Below, piece by piece: positions 33,801 to 43,600 of a DNA stretch of 64,000 nucleotides; positions within the stretch are counted from its first letter, which is position 1, and each line of letters begins with the position of its first letter. The DNA lies in contig VFIW01000091.1 in assembly GCA_006386115.1 (NCBI GenBank), positions 120,516 to 184,515 on the forward strand, in the 5' to 3' direction. The notes under the pieces are model-generated. The model was not told where the DNA came from. It did not search any database and saw nothing but the letters and a program-made list of their open reading frames with translations. The position numbers and the translations under genes are program-made. This DNA is from Globisporangium splendens (taxonomy: Eukaryota > Oomycota > Peronosporomycetes > Pythiales > Pythiaceae).

Positions 33801-34964
33801 AAGTCGTCTTACGACCTGAATGCTGCTTCCGAGTTGAAAGCCAATTTCGACTCGATGAAACCCCTCGACGACCTAACAAGTCGTGAAGAGCAGCAAGTCG
33901 ATGACTTTGTTGTGAGGAGACAAGCCGTTGTGAGGTTTGTTCGAGACGCAATCGCGAAGGCTCAGGATCTGCAAAAGGAACAAGCAGACAAGAGCGGAAG
34001 GAAGAACAAGCAAGTTTATAAGATCAATGATCTTGTATTACTTAGCACGGCGAACCTGCCTGAACATGCAGTGTCCAACTTGGGAAGCTCGAAGCTTCTG
34101 CCAAGGTTCATCGGACCGTTCAAGGTAGTGAAATGCAATGGGGATGCCTACACGCTAGACATACCTACACGCATGCGTCTACACCCGACATTTTATGTGG
34201 GTAGACTGAAGCCTTACCTTCCAAGTGGATCTGCGGATCCTACGAGATCTTCCGCAAACGATCGAGCTGATCGTGAAGTTTCTCCACTTGATTGCGAAGA
34301 GCAAACAGCTCATCGCTCTGGAGATTCTTCTCGGCGTACAGGAGTTGCAGGACGTCGAAGGATTGGTCCTTCACTGCCTCCAACGCTTGAAGACGAGAAT
34401 GGTACTCGCCACGAAGTACCTCGAGAGCCGAACCTGCCTCTTCCACAGAGCGCAAAAGGCGATCGTGAGCCAACTCACGAGACTTCTCGTTCTTCCGGAG
34501 TCGAACAAGTTCGTCCTGAACCTGTTGGAACCGTTCCTCGTAACGGGACTCCAAAGCCGAACACTGGGCAGAACCTTCTGTCAGGACGTCGATCTTCGAC
34601 TCATGATCGGCGACAAGGTTCTCGAGACTCTCGCAGCGTTCCTCAAGCGTCGAACAACGCTGCTGCAATGCCTCGATTTGCCCACGGTGAGCACTCTTCC
34701 ACTTCCAGAGTCGCTCAATCGTTTTCTCGTTCAGCCCCACCCCCGTTATTAGACTCTCAGGGAGAGCATCGCTGGGTGGTTGAGTCGATTGTTGATCATG
34801 AAGATCGACCGACTCATCGTCGAGGAAAGAAGCGGTTGAACCATCAACGCTTCAACAGAGTTCGGTGGCGTGGATATCCACCGAGCTCGGACACGTGGGA
34901 GCCTCGTCAGACATTGGAGTCTGATGTTCCCGACGTGGTCCGCAGCTATGAGAACTGCTTGTAG
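30828..34964 (+). CDS. Pol of element 2: RT, RNase H, integrase, chromodomain (5' partial)
   Basis: An open frame of about 1,378 codons with no stop. In order: a charged N-terminal part; RT with the catalytic box YFDDIF (about 31921-31938) and MPQGLKNAPATFNRM; RNase H (VVCDASDYAIGCAL; LAMKYSLVKFRVYLLG; YTDHASLRTAV); integrase HHCC finger (YEYHDSPSGGHLGREK; CEICQRVK); the DD35E core (VSMDFIFGL; IVSDRDTRFTSKFW; DGQTERVNRVLEDVLR); GPY/F module (LLPRFIGPFKVV; HPTFYVGRLKPYL); a 160-residue Arg/Ser/Pro linker; and a chromodomain (WVVESIVDHEDRPT; RVRWRGYPPSSDTWEP). The open frame continues left into element 1's LTR by chance. All catalytic residues I can check are present, but without a 5' LTR it cannot move by itself. 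The linker is overlapped by an antisense coiled-coil frame. Confidence 0.9.
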   Translation, partial: NGGGAVRRQKKTVSFAIDDEKVRDGVDKSEWKWNRHPSQQDKKTSKKSISSRVLSTPDQGASGDDEGSVQAQDIPSEFVNIAVYNEEGDVDVIRHVKIENPPSSVEELISLPSMSKKTLERSLARGDIAQVCVIVEMVDEGFVNTASSADADVLDEKTRKERFEEQSWDALKKNPVYALAREFEDIFPDKVPDELPFDRGIRHEIDVLPGTKYCITRRWPLPKEQVEAIDEFFAQRAKAGHVRESKSPHCSPTFCVKKATGGWRIAHAFNKLNDATIPAQTPVPRKDMILDGMVGSTVFSAIDLKDGFYQIRMREDDVPLTAVSTPSGMLWEWLVMPQGLKNAPATFNRMVTNVLRPLRTFAPSYFDDIFVHSKATNGKSDVDVHLDHLRQVFQVMCENKLYANLKKCMFFAPEIPVLGCFVGKSGVRVDPEKVKAIDDWPVPQNVKQLRQWLGLANYLHKYTRNYAALVQPLTQLLKKDVEWKWSKDHQTAFEEVKRSLREAPVLALPNHDKPFHVVCDASDYAIGCALMQHDDEGHERVVSYQSRQLRPAERNYPVHDKELLAMKYSLVKFRVYLLGEERFAIYTDHASLRTAVKTPHLSQRMARWFSFFAEYNFVVHYKPGKTNILADALSRRPDYDPKTKSEDTDGACRLCEDVQAIAVRAATTVREEIVEGYKSDETCQDLLKYFKDPSDKALQGLPSRTRSRVHRFRVHNGLLYYAVEQGDTARVVVPNDEGLRHRLLYEYHDSPSGGHLGREKTFLSLSRDYYWPHMYKWVRKYVRTCEICQRVKPSGSTQAPLRSLAVPSESWKSVSMDFIFGLPRDTHGRNGILVLVDRFSKMVHLAPVSDKISAEKTAKVFVDVVFRLHGLPVEIVSDRDTRFTSKFWRALFGLLDTKLSMSTAAHPETDGQTERVNRVLEDVLRSYATSFKEWSEYLPLAEFVLNNSTHVSTGHSPFYVNYGIHPRVPASIMGEVSTLSGGGTPAHGNKPKSSYDLNAASELKANFDSMKPLDDLTSREEQQVDDFVVRRQAVVRFVRDAIAKAQDLQKEQADKSGRKNKQVYKINDLVLLSTANLPEHAVSNLGSSKLLPRFIGPFKVVKCNGDAYTLDIPTRMRLHPTFYVGRLKPYLPSGSADPTRSSANDRADREVSPLDCEEQTAHRSGDSSRRTGVAGRRRIGPSLPPTLEDENGTRHEVPREPNLPLPQSAKGDREPTHETSRSSGVEQVRPEPVGTVPRNGTPKPNTGQNLLSGRRSSTHDRRQGSRDSRSVPQASNNAAAMPRFAHGEHSSTSRVAQSFSRSAPPPLLDSQGEHRWVVESIVDHEDRPTHRRGKKRLNHQRFNRVRWRGYPPSSDTWEPRQTLESDVPDVVRSYENCL

Positions 34965-35308
34965 CGTCGCCAGGGGCGACACTACGACGACCAGAGCTAC
35001 GGATTCGCTCTGTCGTCAGCGGGAGTTCTTCTTTCGGCACGAGCATTGCCACGACGAAGAAGACGCTCCATCTTGTTCTCATTCTCAAGACGAACAAATG
35101 TTCGCCATGAGTCTCTCTGGGCTGCGATGTGTTGGTTCGGATCATCGCGATCGTTGATCCGACGCCAACTGAAGAACCGCTCCTTGTAGAACTCGAGCTC
35201 CCCCTTCTTCTTCAGAATGGGAGAAATGTCGAAGAGTTCTGGAGCTGTCTGCTGTCGCTTGGACGACGGACGTTCTTCACGGTTCACTTGGTCACTTGGT
35301 CGCTTCAT
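34240..35308 (-). CDS. antisense coiled-coil frame of element 2 (two segments)
   Basis: Opposite strand to pol. Segment 1, from the ATG at 35308 to 34997, encodes a basic protein start (MKRPSDQVNREERP; ELEFYKERFFSWRRIND). Segment 2, 34851-34240, is in another frame and encodes an acidic linker and then a long leucine-heptad coiled coil (IEALQQRCSTLEERC; LENLVADHESKIDVL; LRNQVEKLHDQLDRL). The two may be joined by splicing, or be parts of one frame broken by a shift and a TGA at 34854-34852. Segment 2 ends opposite the pol codons just after FYVGRLKPYL, matching the end of the antisense frame in element 1. No known family; the function is unknown. Confidence 0.45.
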
Positions 35309-35370
35309 TGCCGAATGGAAAGTGAACTGCTCCGAAAGGTCTGCAAAAGTACGCAAGGTACTTGTGACTT

Positions 35371-35381
35371 TAAGGAGGGGA
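35371..35381 (+). other. polypurine tract of element 2
   Basis: TAAGGAGGGGA directly precedes the TG that begins the 3' LTR. Confidence 0.65.
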
Positions 35382-36035
35382 TGATGCAATGGGCCATAAC
35401 CAGCCATTACATGAAGGTGGATCTGTTCCCAGATCTAGTGTGGCACACACCACCTTCAGCGTGCATTGTGGAGACACAAATAACAAAGGGATTACAGTAA
35501 TACAGTCCCCACATGCACATGTGACGTCATTCGATGACGTCACGAGTGTTCTCTGTGCTGATCAGTGCAGAATGTTGTTCTCATGTACTAATCAGTACAG
35601 AGTAATGACATCCATGTACTAATCAAGTACTGAGTGATGGTTCCTACTTGGGAAACTGGACTGGCGACGAGACCGACGTGTCTCTGCCACCTGGAGTGAG
35701 TGGCGCGAGCCAATCACTTTGCAGGGATTTTAAACAAGACTTGAAGTTCAAGCTTCTAGAAGATCCCGTAGGTTCAACCTCAGTGTACCCAAGGTTTTAT
35801 ATATCAGATTCATAGGTTTTATTGTGTATGTTTAGGTTTTAGTTATAAAACGTGTAGGATCCCTTGGGGTTCATTAGCAAGTAGCGACAGGAACCATAAC
35901 CATTATTAATTCAGTTGCAAATTTTCCTCCAAGCCCTCAAGTCGTCCTTCCTCCCTCCAAGTCGGGAGATCGCTTCCTCTGGCACAAGTGTGTGTGCCGT
36001 GTTTGAGGGACTGATGTGAACAGCGCCCCCTTGCA
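35382..36035 (+). repeat. 3' LTR of element 2 (family 2)
   Basis: 654 bp from TGATGCAATGGG after the polypurine tract to CCCCCTTGCA. No second copy is available to prove the left end. The right end is supported by an inverted match of its last 46 bp or so at 22233-22278. Confidence 0.6.
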
Positions 36036-36703
36036 GGATAGCGAAAACGTACAAGACGCCTTGCTACACCGAGCACCTTAGACCTTGTTTAACTAAATTC
36101 CAGTACATCCTGACATACAATAGGATTTTTGACATCTTAAGTAAACTGCTATACATAATGGCATAGTACTCGTCACTGTGTCAATGAGACAGCGATAATG
36201 AACTCCCCTACAATTTTGTCCAAAAGGAAATAACTCCTGGGACTCGATGGGAAGCAGAGTTGCTGTTTGGAGTCTCGATTTCTGGTTTGGGGGTCTATAG
36301 ACAGGACGATTTTGTCGGAATGTTTCTATCCACTATTTCTATATCTATCTACTTGTCTTTTTCTACTCGGAGACTTGAAGAGGACAAGCCTGACGAACCA
36401 GCACATTTAAACATCCCCAGATTGTGCACTTGGGTGACGTCCAGAGCAACCGCCATGCGATGGCCAATGTACTCGGAAAAGCGGGGTGGTGCGCTTCTGC
36501 TTATTTTTTAAAGTACCTTGGTCGTGGCTCGGCGCTGTTTCATTGACGACCTCAGTAAGTGGCACTGTATGTGCTACTTCTTAAAGCAACTGATTTGGGC
36601 AATAAAGAGATGCTGAGTGAGTGTTATCGAGAGGTGTAACGTCTGCGTAAGCACCTTGTCTGAGTTGGCAGCGGCAGTTATGTTCGAGAAAGTCGAAGCG
36701 AAG
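36036..36703. other. spacer without recognised features
   Basis: AT-rich, with short chance open frames only. No LTR, tRNA or conserved protein was seen. Confidence 0.4.
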
Positions 36704-37288
36704 CTACCCCTGCCAAGGTGCTCCAAGATGGACTAGAGAGACGTCTCGAAAGCTCTCATAGATCGCACTGGCAAGGTATCGGACTCGCGCATGACCAAAC
36801 TCTCCTGCAACCGGATGCACAAGTTCATTCACATCATCGAACACGTTAGTGTTCATGTTGTGCTGTGCTAGGTTAATGTCTAAAGTCGTCGGATCATTTG
36901 TTTCGACAATTTCGCCGAATGTCCAATGTGACTGTGTTCTTGCATATTGCATTGCAAATCTCACTTGCGAAATCGTCGAACCATTGTTCCGACAAATAAC
37001 CTCAGATAGAGCAACGCCTTCGTACAAACTCAAGAGAAATGTTGATGCATGCAGACTAAATGCACGCACGGTACCTACGCACGACGCGTTGACCATTGAT
37101 GCGTACAGACTTGCTGCATGGCACAGGCCAAGAGAACAGAGGTCGAGCTTTAGATATATTGATGCGTGTGTCCAGACTATGGTAAATGTAGAGGTGTGTC
37201 CGCTAGTCATGAGGCCGATAGGTATTTGTGTGTGATACAATTGGTTATCAACGCAAAAGAAACGAACAGCAACTTCGTCGGCGGGCAC
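36704..37288 (-). CDS. hypothetical protein, unrecognised
   Basis: An open frame of 194 codons. The product (FFCVDNQLYHTQIP; YASMVNASCVGTV; FGEIVETNDPTTLD; FGHARVRYLASAIYESF) has a mixed, protein-like composition but no motif that I know. No obvious start context or partner gene. It may be a relic of an oomycete gene family, or chance. Confidence 0.25.
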   Translation of the reverse strand: MPADEVAVRFFCVDNQLYHTQIPIGLMTSGHTSTFTIVWTHASIYLKLDLCSLGLCHAASLYASMVNASCVGTVRAFSLHASTFLLSLYEGVALSEVICRNNGSTISQVRFAMQYARTQSHWTFGEIVETNDPTTLDINLAQHNMNTNVFDDVNELVHPVAGEFGHARVRYLASAIYESFRDVSLVHLGAPWQG

Positions 37289-37858
37289 AACAGTCCAGCG
37301 ACGACGACGTTCTGCGGCAGCAAGCTACACAGGGTTCAACCCTATTTATCCAAGCTCCAGAGCACGTTGCAGGAGACTCTGGACCCACAGAAACGCTGCA
37401 CGTAAAGACGCTCGGGGACATGAACGAGCTCACGACCGAGTGCAAGCGGCTGAAGCAGTGGATAACAATAAAAAAAAGACAAAAGAGATTGTGACAGCTC
37501 AGCTATCCCGGTCCGCGCGAAGCCCTAGTAACAACAATTTTACTTTTAAACGGGAAATCTTGGCAATTGTGTCATATTAGGAAACTGCTCACTAACGAAC
37601 TGGTGGGCAACTCAAACCAAACAATCGCATTGCGCTGGCGCAACTCTTAATAAATGGAAAGCGCGCTTATAGCAGGTAGCGCAGCTTGAAGCGAAAATTA
37701 CAATGTGGTTCCCAAACGGACACTTTAAGATTGTTCAATCGCTTTTTTGCACAAATGTTCAATTTACGTCACCATTTGAAGTCATTTTGCCGCCTTCCGG
37801 TCGATGCAATATGGCATACAATTTTGTAGAGCTTTCTCACATGTAGCAGCGACACTGG
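37289..37858. other. spacer downstream of P450 copy 2
   Basis: Contains a short plus-strand open stretch (37228-37494) rich in Gln, Arg and Lys that I cannot assign. The rest is AT-rich. Confidence 0.3.
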
Positions 37859-39445
37859 TCACGCCACTGGCACGACCTGCATCATCAGTTGACCGCGAAT
37901 CGGAAGTGTCAACGAGTAGTCATAGGTTATGTGCTGGCCCGCGACGAGCTCCAAGTGGAACTTGGAGAGGACCATCGAAGCAATGATCTTCATCTCCATC
38001 ATCGCCAGGTTCATTCCCAGACACAAGCGAGGGCCTGCGTGAAAAGCGGAAAATTTGAACGACGTCATCGAGATCATTTTCCCCGTTTCTGCGTCAATCC
38101 AGCGCTCCGGCTTGAACTGCTTGGCATCTGCACCCCATACGTGCGTCATGCGTGCCAACAAATAGGACGAAATTATCACCGCTTCTCCCTTCTTGATGAA
38201 TGAGCCATCGCTCAGAACCACGTCCTTGTTTGCTTGCTTCACGTTCGATGGTACTGACGGGTACAGTCGCAGTGTCTCGCGCAGTGTTGCCTCCAAGTAC
38301 AGCAGTTCGTTGGTTTGTTCCATCGATGGTGTCTGAATGCGACCACTCATCAAATCAGGGAGTTTGCTGGCGATCTCATTGCGAATCTTGGTCTCCACGT
38401 CCGGATTCTGGCTCAAACAGTAGAAGAACCAGCTGAGCGCTTGCGCCGTGGTGTCGCGACCAGCGATTAAAAAGTTGACGACGATGTCGCGGAGGAACAC
38501 GGGGTCGAATGAACCGCTGGAGCTGGTGTTGCTACTCACGTTGTCCAGGAAGAGAGACACGATGTCCTTCTTGCCTGAGGTGCTGCTACTTTCTGGAGTG
38601 GAGTGAGTTCGCGACGCTCGATTGGCTAATGACTTCTGGATGATACCAAACACGGTGTCGTCAATCGTTCGGATATTGGCTTTGAGCTCTCGCTCCGCTC
38701 CAAGGTTCAACCACCGTTGTGTCTTCCAGAACAGCGGGGGGCGTACCGCTCGTCTCTTGAGAATGCGCTGCGCTCGATCGAACGCTGCTTGGAAGGGGTG
38801 TTCGGTCTCAGCGTCAAGCGCACCGAGTTCAACACCAAATCCAATTTCAGCGAACGTCTCAATCGTGAAGCGGTTCAGTAAACTGAAGAGATCGATGGAC
38901 TTGTTGGCTTGCGCCGCTTGATTCAGGATCTTGTTCAAAACAAGACCATGTTTTTGCACGCTTTCGGTCATCGACTCACGCAGCGAGCGCAACGAGAACA
39001 GGTTGCTCGCCGTCTTGCGTTGGTGGACCCACTTGGATCCGTCCACAGCGAAGATGCCATCACCGAGTAGATCTCTCAGGATCGTGATCGCGCGAGGTCC
39101 TTTGTCGAAGGTTTCGAAGTGGGTCTTCAGCACATCTTCGAACAGTTCTGGCGAACCCACTACGGCGATGGGGTTTTGGCCCATAATCCGTATCCAGAAT
39201 ATCTTCCCGTCGAAGCTCTCGCACTGCGCAACCATCCAGTCATGCATATGGTGCATATGCGCTGCCAGTTGGAAGGTGTTGTACAGGATCGGAAGTGTTC
39301 CCTTGGGACGTCGGCGTGGCTCAGCATGCTTTGGAAGTGAGAGCCTCTCATACACGACTTGCCCAACGTGGATGACAGCCAGAAGTGTCACGGAGAGCAG
39401 CCCGACTTGCTGCCAGAAGTTGAGGTAGTCGAGTGCAGACCACAT
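37859..39445 (-). CDS. cytochrome P450, CYP86-clan-like (copy 2)
   Basis: 528 aa, one exon, the same architecture as copy 1: N-terminal anchor, AGRDTTAQALSWFF, ETLR, PERW and FHAGPRLCLG with the heme Cys near residue 473. About 32 residues differ from copy 1, most of them in three short blocks (about residues 57-97, 213-232 and 411-420). The rest, including long stretches at DNA level, is identical. The blocks cover the part before the B helix, the F-G region and a strand near the active site, parts of P450s that contact substrate, so the two enzymes may differ in specificity. Clan and substrate class are inferred from motifs only. Confidence 0.92.
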   Translation of the reverse strand: MWSALDYLNFWQQVGLLSVTLLAVIHVGQVVYERLSLPKHAEPRRRPKGTLPILYNTFQLAAHMHHMHDWMVAQCESFDGKIFWIRIMGQNPIAVVGSPELFEDVLKTHFETFDKGPRAITILRDLLGDGIFAVDGSKWVHQRKTASNLFSLRSLRESMTESVQKHGLVLNKILNQAAQANKSIDLFSLLNRFTIETFAEIGFGVELGALDAETEHPFQAAFDRAQRILKRRAVRPPLFWKTQRWLNLGAERELKANIRTIDDTVFGIIQKSLANRASRTHSTPESSSTSGKKDIVSLFLDNVSSNTSSSGSFDPVFLRDIVVNFLIAGRDTTAQALSWFFYCLSQNPDVETKIRNEIASKLPDLMSGRIQTPSMEQTNELLYLEATLRETLRLYPSVPSNVKQANKDVVLSDGSFIKKGEAVIISSYLLARMTHVWGADAKQFKPERWIDAETGKMISMTSFKFSAFHAGPRLCLGMNLAMMEMKIIASMVLSKFHLELVAGQHITYDYSLTLPIRGQLMMQVVPVA

Positions 39446-40689
39446 TAGGGAGACGTCTGAGATGGTTGAAGCTGTTGGAAGGTTGCTTGCTGCGTGGCAA
39501 GCGAATTGCGAACTGAGCTCTTCGTGACATGAGAGCTAGAGGCGCAACAACCGCTGGGAAAGGTCTCCATTCATTACAAAAAAGATCCGAGCGACAACAT
39601 CGCGCATGATGACGACCAACCATAGTGGACTCTTTTGTAAAAGATGGCTACTTCAACCTGATTACACAGGAACGACACTGGTTATTGACGAGAGAACCTG
39701 GTGAATTTAACCCTTTCCTTAGTCGCGATTTGATGTATTTTTGCGAGAACATTGCAAGCGAGTTTCCGCGCGCGCATTCCTACGCAGCGCAAGTGTTTTG
39801 AGAATACTGGAACGCAAAACAGTCAAACCTGTGGGCTCTTTTCTTATGAATCTAGCGCTTGGAGTACCTTGATTCACACAGTAATCAGTACGCAGTCAGC
39901 GAGAGTCGCAAAAACGTTGAAGCGATCGGAGAAGTAGTAAAAAATCGCGTACTGTAGTTCAAGTGAGAAGACAGTTGATCCGCTGCAAACTTCAACTGCT
40001 GTCGTGATATATCACTGCGCACGCACACTCCAGTCATTCGCCTCAGTATGGACCACCTGAAATGTACAAAGAGCAAGAGGAAATGTAAGCACAGATGCGA
40101 TGAGCACAGGCGCAGAAAGACAAACATCTGCTTTATTATTGGCGGAAATATCCAATGATTAGATGATTCAAATGCGGGTGATGATCCATTATTTTGTTAG
40201 GAATGAGGATGCTTTTCTTCAACTCGAATGCGTGTGAGAGAGCACAGAATGACGCCCGTTCCAAATTGAGGCGAATGGCAATGGTATTGATGCTGTTATC
40301 ACGTCATAGCTGAGGAGAAAACTGAGCTAGCGAGAAGCGATCCGCTTTTCCTCGCAACACAATCCAGAGTTGTCACCGCACATGTGCTCCTAAAGCAAAC
40401 AAAATAAGTCACGCGTCCTGCATAACAGTTGAGGCGCCGCATTCACTTCCGCCAGACCTCATAAACGCCTAGCAGCGTACTGCTAACATCCGAACGCAGC
40501 ACAGGAACCAGTAATACCCGCTGTGCAGTTTCTGGATGTATAAATTGCAAAAGGTTTTGCCACTTGTGCTTTGTCCTGTTGCAACTTGAGCGGCGTTAGA
40601 ATCATGTCGGTGATGCTTTGCGCAATGCCGAAACACGCTAAAAAAAATGCTGATTTTGTCGTTTTCGTGCGCGCTCTGGCGTTACGGCC
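39446..40689. other. spacer between P450 copy 2 and the LINE
   Basis: The first 50 bp upstream of the ATG resemble the promoter of copy 1. Beyond that, to 40689, it is AT-rich with no supported gene. Confidence 0.4.
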
Positions 40690-43600
40690 ACGGAGTACCT
40701 GTGCTACGTTCATTCGGTCAAGGAGTCGTTATACCGTTGCGCAAGAAAGGAGATTCGCCAAATCCCCTCGATTACAGACCAATCACTCTGCTTACCACCA
40801 CCTACAAGTTATTTGCAAAAGTCCTAGCAACAAGGCTGCAAGACATCCTTCTGTGGATCGTCGGAGAAGAACAACAAGGATTCGTACGCGACCGACTGAT
40901 GGAGAACGCGATCCTCATCATGCAAGCCGCATTGGATAAAGCGTACCACAGCAGCACTGAAGGGTTCGATGACGCTCCGGGAATTGTGATGCTTGACTTC
41001 ATGGAGGCTTACGACACATTGGACAGAGACTTTCTGTACCTTGTGCTGAGCAAGTTCGGTTTTGGGCGACAATTTGTGGATTTAGTACGTCGAATGCACA
41101 CGGACACTACGGCGCAGTACCTGGTGAACGGTGAACTGTCGAAAGAATGGGAGGTCAAGTCGGGTATTCGTCAAGGTTGCCCCCTGGCCCCTCTGCTGTT
41201 TATCGTTGCTGCGGAGATTCTCGCACTGGCAGTACAACAAGACCCCTATCTGGAAGGGATTCGTGTGACCAGATCAGGAGCAGAACCCCATCTTATTTCG
41301 ACCTTCGTCGACGACTCTGCTGTCTTTTTGAAACAAGGGAAACAGCTGCCTCGGCTGATGCAGCTGCTGTCCGAGTTTGGCCAGCAATCAGGTCTGCACG
41401 TGCAACCAACGAAAAGCAGCTACATCTGTCTCAACACAGCAGTAGTCCAGGAACAAAGATGCGGCATTCCAATCCTGAAGCATGGAGAGACGGTGAGGTA
41501 CCTTGGCATCCAAATAGGAACCGGGAACATCACGCAGGCTAATTGGGAGGATCGCCTGCAAAAGCTCCGAACAAGATTGATCATCGCAGCCAAAGTCTCC
41601 AACAGTGTGGTGGGGAGAGTGCTTCTACTGAATTCGGTCTTGCTGCCGTCGATTCTGTTCACTGCCGGCTACATCAAGCCCCCAGCGAAGGTCGTGGATC
41701 AGCTAGTAAATCTACAAAAGCAATTTTTGTGGAAATCGACACTCGGCACAGACGGCACGAGGCACAAGGTGAGTCCTTCCCTGCTCTACCTGCCGGTTAA
41801 GGAAGGAGTTATTGGTCTCTATTCAATCCCTCTGGCAATAAAGCGACAAGCGATGCGGCGGACAACTCGGTGGCTACAGCGAGCGCGAGACAGGTATACA
41901 GAAGCTTGGCATGAACAGGTTCATCAGGACAAAAGTCAACACTGGGGATGCTGCGCGATCTCACCCAAGGAGCGAAGCCAGCACGCACAGACAAGGCTGT
42001 ACCAGACGAACAATATCCACAGACTCGGGTGGGAGTATCTCGGTGAAGACCTGGTGGCTGCAGAGGGACGCAATCCCGCGTGGAAAGACGATCTAAAGCG
42101 GCAAATGGAATCCTTGCTACCGACCGTGGACCTCGAGTGGAGATCAGACGGACGGGTAGGCGTATATTTTGGGAGAAAACCTGAGCAGACGATTCATCAG
42201 CTATCGGAAGAGACTCGAGCGTTCTGGCCATCCTTTCAGTGGAACGACAACCCCTGGATAATCGACAGTCAAGGCGAGCAGTACACGGTCAAAACGGTTC
42301 CTTTCCTGAAGGAATGCAATTTGGGCAGCTTCAACGTGAGACGGGAAGAAGAGCGAGTGTTCTCCGTGCGGCTACCAACCATGACGGCGACTCTCACGTT
42401 CAAACGAATGACCACCTTGCGAAAACTCGTAACCAGCATCATTCTATGCTCACCGGAGATGGAAATCGATGAAGGCAACCAGCTAATCAGTCAGCAGGAG
42501 CCGTGGAGCAGGAAACCCACAAAACGAGAGTACAAGTGGATCAGCAACGGCATGGGAACCATCATCGCGGTGCCAGTATCGGAGAGGAGCCACACGGACT
42601 ACATCCAGATGCAACGGCAAGCAGACGGAGGTCTCTGGACAGTGACCGACTGGGCTGGGGATGCTACTTGCCAACAAGACGTGGCAATGATCGAAGAAGA
42701 CATACAGAACATAGGGTGGACTTTCAAACCGCACCCACTCACGACGCACTGTCCGTGGCTGGTGCATGAGCGTACTCCCCCAAATAGTATCCAGAAGACA
42801 ATTGACCGAGCACGAACACGGAGACTGCACATCAAGTTGTATCGAGGTCTCGGAGGACTCATAGACAAGCTCAACGAAGTCGCGAAAACTGACCAGTGGT
42901 ACAGCCATGTGCAGTACCGACTACCAGCAGATCTATGGAAACAACGAGGATGTCTTACGCCATATCAGATGTGGACGACATACTGGATTTCTACGGTGCA
43001 GCTCAACCTGTTCCATCCGGGAAGGATCGAGTCTTCAGCGTGCCCAAGCAATGCCGGATGTGGGGAGACAAAATAAACGATCTCACACATAGTCTGGAGT
43101 TGCAAGCGAGCACAAGCCTCGTGGAGGGCCTTCCTCGGACGATGGATGTGGCGAACATTGACAGAGCAAGCACTCAACCTCTTCCTACCTCATATTGCTA
43201 GTCGCACAGCCCCGCCAGGTCAACGATCTCTGCTCCAGGAATTGGAAAAGTGCTTCGGGTTCATTACTCCGGAACACTCTGTAGCACTACAGAAACTTTG
43301 GTTTATCGTCACATCAAGCATCCCAGTTTTGCTGTGGAGAACGAGAGTGGAAATAGTGCATGAACGACAACATCTCACTATTGAAGAAAGTACCCAGCGA
43401 GTGTGGACAGCGTGTGTGATGCAAGTGCGGGCTGTGGCTCATCGGATGAGAACGCTCAAAGGAGAAAAGATCGATGCAACTTGCCTGAGCCAACTGCTCA
43501 GCGTACTGGAAAGACAAGATTTGTCGCGCCAACTGGAAGCATGGGCGACGGCGCGTTTGTATTTCGATGGAGGTGCACGCGGCAACCCAGGTCCAGGAGG

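Larger units (their letters stand above)
30828..36035 (+). mobile_element. Ty3/gypsy chromovirus (element 2), 5'-truncated
   Basis: Plus-strand element lacking its 5' LTR, gag and protease; what is left starts directly at the right end of element 1. It keeps a full, open pol from before the RT to the chromodomain, then about 400 bp of 3' sequence, a polypurine tract and a 3' LTR. The pol is colinear with element 1 pol but diverged, so this is a sister family. The left part was lost or moved by the event that placed element 1 here. Confidence 0.9.
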
